Positions 59,584-64,000 of a DNA stretch of 64,000 nucleotides are shown one piece after another. Positions within the stretch are counted from its first letter, which is position 1. Each line of letters begins with the position of its first letter. Source of the DNA: Telopea speciosissima (lineage: Eukaryota; Streptophyta; Magnoliopsida; Proteales; Proteaceae). The DNA lies in assembly GCF_018873765.1 (NCBI RefSeq), contig NC_057924.1, positions 2,728,001-2,792,000 on the forward strand, read 5' to 3'. The notes beneath the pieces were generated by a model, which was given only the letters and a program-made list of their open reading frames with translations, ran no database searches and was not told the origin of the DNA. The translations under genes were made by a program, and so were the position numbers.

Positions 59584-61031
59584 TATATTTAAAACTCTCC
59601 TTCAACTGAAGGGGACAACCAATTTTCAATGCTCTCATCATCATTTAGGTCAGCTCCTTGGAACTTAACCTCAATGGAAGTTCATTTGGAACTAACCCCA
59701 AGGACAACCTCCTTTTGGAAGATTAATTAGAACTGTGGTTGTGTTGAACTGTTGATATACATTGTTATGACCCTTACATAACAGCTCGAGCTTTTAGGAT
59801 AAGCGGTTGTAACATGGTATCAAATGATTTTATTTTACATGGGACTTTTTGTATTAGGTAGAGCACAAAACCAGCTTTCCAACAAATCCAAGATTGCTTA
59901 AATCTGATTTATATTGAAGGAGTTATGTTCCGGTCAAACCTTATTTGGCATGCGCAAATGCTGTCAAAATTGGTCCGAATGAAAATATTATTTTAGATAT
60001 CAAAACAAATGAATATTTTACCACACTTAAGATTGTTAGTGGACCAAGGACGTAATATTAATTAAGATTTAGAAGAAAAGGACGAATCTGGTATTGGATT
60101 TTAAACTGGGGAAAACTTAAAGCAAAGTTTAACGAACAAGGGGTTTTGCATAATTTCAGAAGTCTGTCCATAACAGCAAATAAGAAGACTTGATGTCCTC
60201 CTTCCTCACGATTACAACGATAAAAGCAATAGCTGATGTTAATGATTCAACTCAGTAACCACAAATCAAGTCCAATTAACATGGAACTTAAGGATAAGAT
60301 TCACAATCCCTTCCCTTCTTAATCCCGACTGAGATCTGCCAGAATAACAGGCAAGATTTTCGAGATAATTTCTGAAACCAGAACCTAGCGGTAGTTGCAG
60401 ATTCAGAAATAATCCAAGGTCTGGTTCTCGCAGGAGAGAAAATTTTAGGAGATGAGATGCAAGTAGATTAATCGCCCTAAGGAAGCAAATCGTTTCCTAA
60501 AACTTCGACCAAAAGGGTTAGTTACGAGAGATATTGATCCAGCCCTTTACAACCCGGTAAGGAAACAGTGGCAGGAAAAGAAGGAAGACCAGAAGATAAT
60601 AATAAAGAAAGAAAAGATGAAGGGAGGAATAAAGGAGCAGGATTTACCTGGGAGAAGAAATAAGAACTGAATCGATCAAGGAGGGGGCAGAGAGAAAGAG
60701 CACATGGTCACACAACGCAAGTAAGCAGTTACCAATTTTCTTCATTCCATTCTCAAATCTCATCAAGAATCATTGGTTACATGCCATTTTATAGATTAAA
60801 GCAAAAGAAATCCTAATCCTATCCTATAACTGAAAAATAATTTGACTCCAACTCTATCCAATCTAAACTGAACCAAATTCAAAATTAAGTCAACTTCCTA
60901 CTAAATCCTATCAACAAGAGAAAACCAAAAATTACAATAACTCTAGTTAATTGAACTTCTAACTGCATCAACTCTCCCGGTCATATAAGAACTCAACTCT
61001 GTCGAGTTAGGTCGCAAACTCAAGATACCCT
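59584..61031. other. Upstream side of the WRKY gene, no coding exon seen
   Basis: Read on the minus strand, a TATA-like CTATAAAATGG lies near 60785-60797 and a strong donor CCCAG|GTAAAT at 60648/60647, which could mark a leader exon (about 60648-60760) and a leader intron. No frame in 59584-60650 resembles a WRKY N-terminus. An open minus-strand stretch near 60080-60240 has no family features. Confidence 0.35.
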
Positions 61032-61830
61032 TGTGATGCAGAATGATCACCAAATAGGGCTTATTTCTTTAGAAATAGGCCTAGGGTTGGGTTATATACA
61101 TGTTGGGCCTTTGTTCCCAAGGGTTTTTATGTATTAGGCCACTTTAATGAGCCTAAACTAGGGGCATATAGGTTGCATACGGGATTAGCCCAATACTTAG
61201 TTTATTTTCCTATTTTTAGATTGAACCGGTTTAGAATTGGTTGCATCCAATTGGTTCAATTGGTCTAATTTAAGTGAAGTGATCCTATTGGCTAAGAGGT
61301 TCTTATATCCTATTGGCTAGTAGGGAATCTTCTTTATTTTAAGTAGTTTAAGTTGTTTTTAAGTCATTAGGACTCTATTTTGAGTCTATTTTAGTTTCCT
61401 AATCAGTTTAAGTTATCTAATAGGTTAGGGATTGGGTTAGGCCTTTCCTTTTTAGAGTAGAAGTCTATTTTTGAGTCTTTTATATAAGGTTGTAAGGGGG
61501 CAAAGCCTGAAACACGAATTTGATTAATGAAAAGCTTTTTGTTTGCTGCCATAGTTGCTGCCCTGCTCTGTTGAGTGTTGCTCGTTGAGTGTGCATCCTT
61601 GTGGTTCAATCAAGGTGGAAAGGGACTGGTGGAACGGTTGACTCCTTACGCCGTGACGGCTGGGAGGATCTTCTTTCTTCGAAGGTGGCTTCATCCTTCA
61701 ACCATTCAAACTGCTGTTAGAGGATTCGAGAGTGAGTTTGAATTTATTATTTTCTGTTTATCCTTTCTTCCCTTCCCCAATCAATTCCTTTTCTCTTCTG
61801 TCCTATTTTCATAAACCCTAGAAGACTCTA
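61032..61830 (+). repeat. LTR-like segment (unassigned)
   Basis: Begins TGTGATGCAGAATGATC and contains a TATA-like TTTTATATAAGG near 61476, then 'gattaatgaaaagc' and a GC-richer stretch, the layout of U3-R-U5. The right edge and any target duplication were not found, so this is tentative. The following 61831-62414 is rich in 'aaaccctaa' motifs and holds no gene. Confidence 0.35.
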
Positions 61831-62414
61831 AACTCTGATTCAGATCTGCTCCTCCATTGGAATCTGATCAGATTTGGACCACAACTTCCCCTCATCACCA
61901 TCTCCACTCGACCCTAGCTGCTGCCCATTCTGTCCATCAAAACCCTAAGATCCCTCTTCTCCATTGAACCCTAAAAACCCTAATTTTCTGCTGGGACACA
62001 TTCAGCCATCAGAAACCTTCCATATTGCAACCGAATCTTCCCCCTAGCCCCTCTAACAGTCGACCTTAACCCCTGCCCCTAAATCCAACTTTAAACCATA
62101 ATTTTAGTTGTTTACCTTATTTACAAAACCCGAAACCTAACCCTAATTTCTGCAGGAAATTAAAACTTATTCAAATCCAGATATTTTTATACCATAATGA
62201 CCCTCTAAACCTGCAGATTAAAACCCTATAAACCCCATTCCCAAATTCCCATCCTAAACCCTAAGTTTGCCCTAAAACAGCCCCTAATCAGCCCTAAACA
62301 GCAGGCTTACCCTAAGCTTGGTTCTACTTGGTTCCTAGTGGGATTAATTCCTATTCTAGGACTACATTACCTTGTAATTATCTTGACCCTAGGGTGGCAT
62401 GTATCTCGGGGAAC

Positions 62415-64000
62415 ACAGTCATGAGTAGGGAGGGGAGAGTGGCTCATAACTGGAGGAGGAGATTGTCGCCGACAAGGCATGTCTGATAGTGCGTGTGGCG
62501 ACATCAAGCATGTACTGCCTCCTTGTTTTACCCTGATGGTGTTCCGTGCACAATTGTAGAGAATACCAGCATGTCGTTGCCAAGGTCACCCTAGAAGAAT
62601 GGCACAATGCGCCAACGGAGTGACTGAGAAATGCACATAGTACTGTAACGGCACAAACTCTAAGTGTACTCGAACTATTGCAGTGGCCTCTTCTCGAGTG
62701 TAGGTTCAAAACCTCGCACATAAATCTTCTTGAAGAGTTGCTTATGTGTAAGGTTGTGTGCTCGAACAAAATCAGCAAAAATAAAATTGGCTTTTGTTCC
62801 AGTATCAACAACAATATGGACATTTGTAGAACCAACACCGTATAGAAGAATACCATCCAGTCTGAAGAGGGGAGCTTTATCAATTGGTCTATTTGGGAAA
62901 GATGTAAGATCAGTGGAGTGAGCTTCAACTTCGTCATCATCAAGATCATCATCAAAAGGATAAGGGTATAAATCAGGTGTAACATCATCACCATCCTCCT
63001 TTGTTAGTTGCATATCTACTACATTCACAAAAGATGAGACTTGTTAGGACATTTGTTGCCGAAGTGACCCTTCTCGACACAATTACGGCACACAATGTTC
63101 TTCAACCAATCATTGCCTATAATAACATTTGGCTTCTTTTTTTCCACTCTGCGGGACTTAGGCTTCTTTTCTTCAATCCGTGGTAGAGGTTCATAAGCTA
63201 AAGGAGTTTTGAGCATATTCTTCAAATAATTGTACTTCTCTTCAGTTGTCTTGGCATAAGCAACTGCCACATCAATGGACCTGAAATCAGTGTTAGCCAA
63301 CTCTAGTTGGATCTCAGTACTCAGCCCACTGATATATCTCAGAACCTGTTGTTGGTTCGTCTCCTGAAGTCGATACCTCAAAGATAATTTGTGGAACTCT
63401 ATCATGTAGGTATCCATATCCTTGTTGCCTTGCTGAAAATTGAGCAATTTGTGAAATAATTACTTCTCGTAATTGGAGGAACGAACTTCTCGTTAAGAAT
63501 CTGCTTCATGAGCTCCCAACTAGTAACAGGTCCAAGTCTTCTGATGAGCCTTGAATCTAGTATGTCATCACGAACATGCATACCCAATAAACTTGGTGAG
63601 GATGACCTCACGCTTTTCTTGTCCAGAAAGGGATTTATAAATGAAAATCCTCTCAACCTTAGTAAGCCAATCAAGAAATCCCTCTAGCCCCTTCTCACCA
63701 ACCTTGATGCCATAGTCCCTGTCTGAAAATTGTCGTGTCATATCCTGGGGTATAGTCGGATCGGGTTGCCGTCTCAGAGGTGTTTCTTCAATCTGTAAGG
63801 CACTAAGGCACCAAACTGAACTGGTGTAGACGGTCCAGCTTCTTGTTTGTCAGCCCTTCTCATGAAAGCATGAAACTCTATAAAGAGGTTGTGTGTTTCT
63901 TCTATGAACTTATCAAGCCTGGCCTCAGTCTTCTGTTGGTTCGTATTCACTTCCCAATGACTCTCAGCTAGTTCCCGATATAACTAACGCAACTCAGGAT
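62415..64000 (-). mobile_element. Degraded Ty3/Gypsy gag-protease fragment, continues past the window
   Basis: Minus-strand reading, from high to low coordinates. A gag region with ELMKQILNEKFVPP (near 63500) changes frame near 63440 and continues as NFQQGNKDMDTYMIEFHKLS. A zinc knuckle CRNCVEKGHFGNKC (C-X2-C-X4-H-X4-C) lies near 63060. A protease-like segment has VDTGTKANFI near 62800, followed by AILLG and YNCARNTI. Frameshifts and stops are frequent, and nothing like reverse transcriptase follows below 62415, so the element is truncated there. Confidence 0.8.

Noticed and set aside
60080-60240. Missing WRKY N-terminal exon
   Set aside because: The minus-strand frame is open for about 60 codons but lacks any WRKY20-like motif and is bounded by stops rather than clear splice sites.
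1-64000. tRNA, rRNA or CRISPR loci
   Set aside because: Only SINE-derived tRNA-like boxes were seen; no intact cloverleaf, rRNA motif or regularly spaced repeat array was found by eye.

Overview
The window is nuclear DNA from a flowering plant. Five protein-coding loci carry plant-specific families (GRAS, group I WRKY, a chloroplast mTERF protein, the plant complex I NUXM-type subunit, a CCCH/RRM protein) and have canonical GT-AG introns. AT-rich intergenic DNA is packed with Copia and Gypsy LTR elements, RTE and L1-type LINEs, Au-type SINEs, hAT and Mutator-type MITEs, and long homopolymer or CT tracts. Nothing looks like a grass; an early-diverging eudicot or magnoliid is a low-confidence guess.

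Layout. 1-3.9 kb: gene-free repeat flank. 3.9-8.3 kb (+): seven-exon CCCH zinc finger / LOTUS-like / RRM protein with a probable long leader intron. 8.3-13.5 kb: intergenic with two MITEs. 13.6-20.9 kb (-): MTERF9, five coding exons; its 4.9-kb first intron holds a 2.8-kb solo LTR flanked by ATAAT. 20.9-21.3 kb: a 359-bp head-to-head promoter gap shared with a two-exon complex I subunit gene (+). 22.3-25.5 kb: decayed RTE-clade LINE. 25.5-40 kb: gene-free and repeat-rich, with a hAT MITE, SINEs, a MITE-MITE-Copia nest at 32-33.3 kb, and a 1.3-kb Mutator-like element with long terminal inverted repeats at 37.8-39.1 kb. 40.7-44.9 kb (+): intronless-CDS GRAS gene of the PAT1 branch with a probable leader intron and upstream ORFs. 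47.4-48.1 kb: LINE 3' fragment and SINE. 49.9-54.1 kb (-): WRKY20-like group I WRKY gene lacking a visible first coding exon. 54.8-59.6 kb: Copia element with both LTRs and 5-bp target duplication, inserted upstream of the first visible WRKY exon. 62.4-64 kb (-): degraded Gypsy gag/protease running off the window.

The most notable observation is inside the WRKY gene. A ~705-bp tandem duplication has copied the first ~139 bp of the last exon, with its splice acceptor, into the preceding intron. The copy stays in frame, encodes the complete zinc-binding part of the C-terminal WRKY domain, and then stops after five novel codons. All four base differences between the exon copies are synonymous. 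The locus could therefore make a normal WRKY and a C-terminally shortened isoform.

The genes are independent nuclear loci rather than an operon. The only structural coupling seen is the divergent MTERF9 / complex I pair, which joins a chloroplast gene-expression factor to a mitochondrial respiratory subunit. All reading was by eye; family names rest on recognised motifs and remembered homologues, not on searches.
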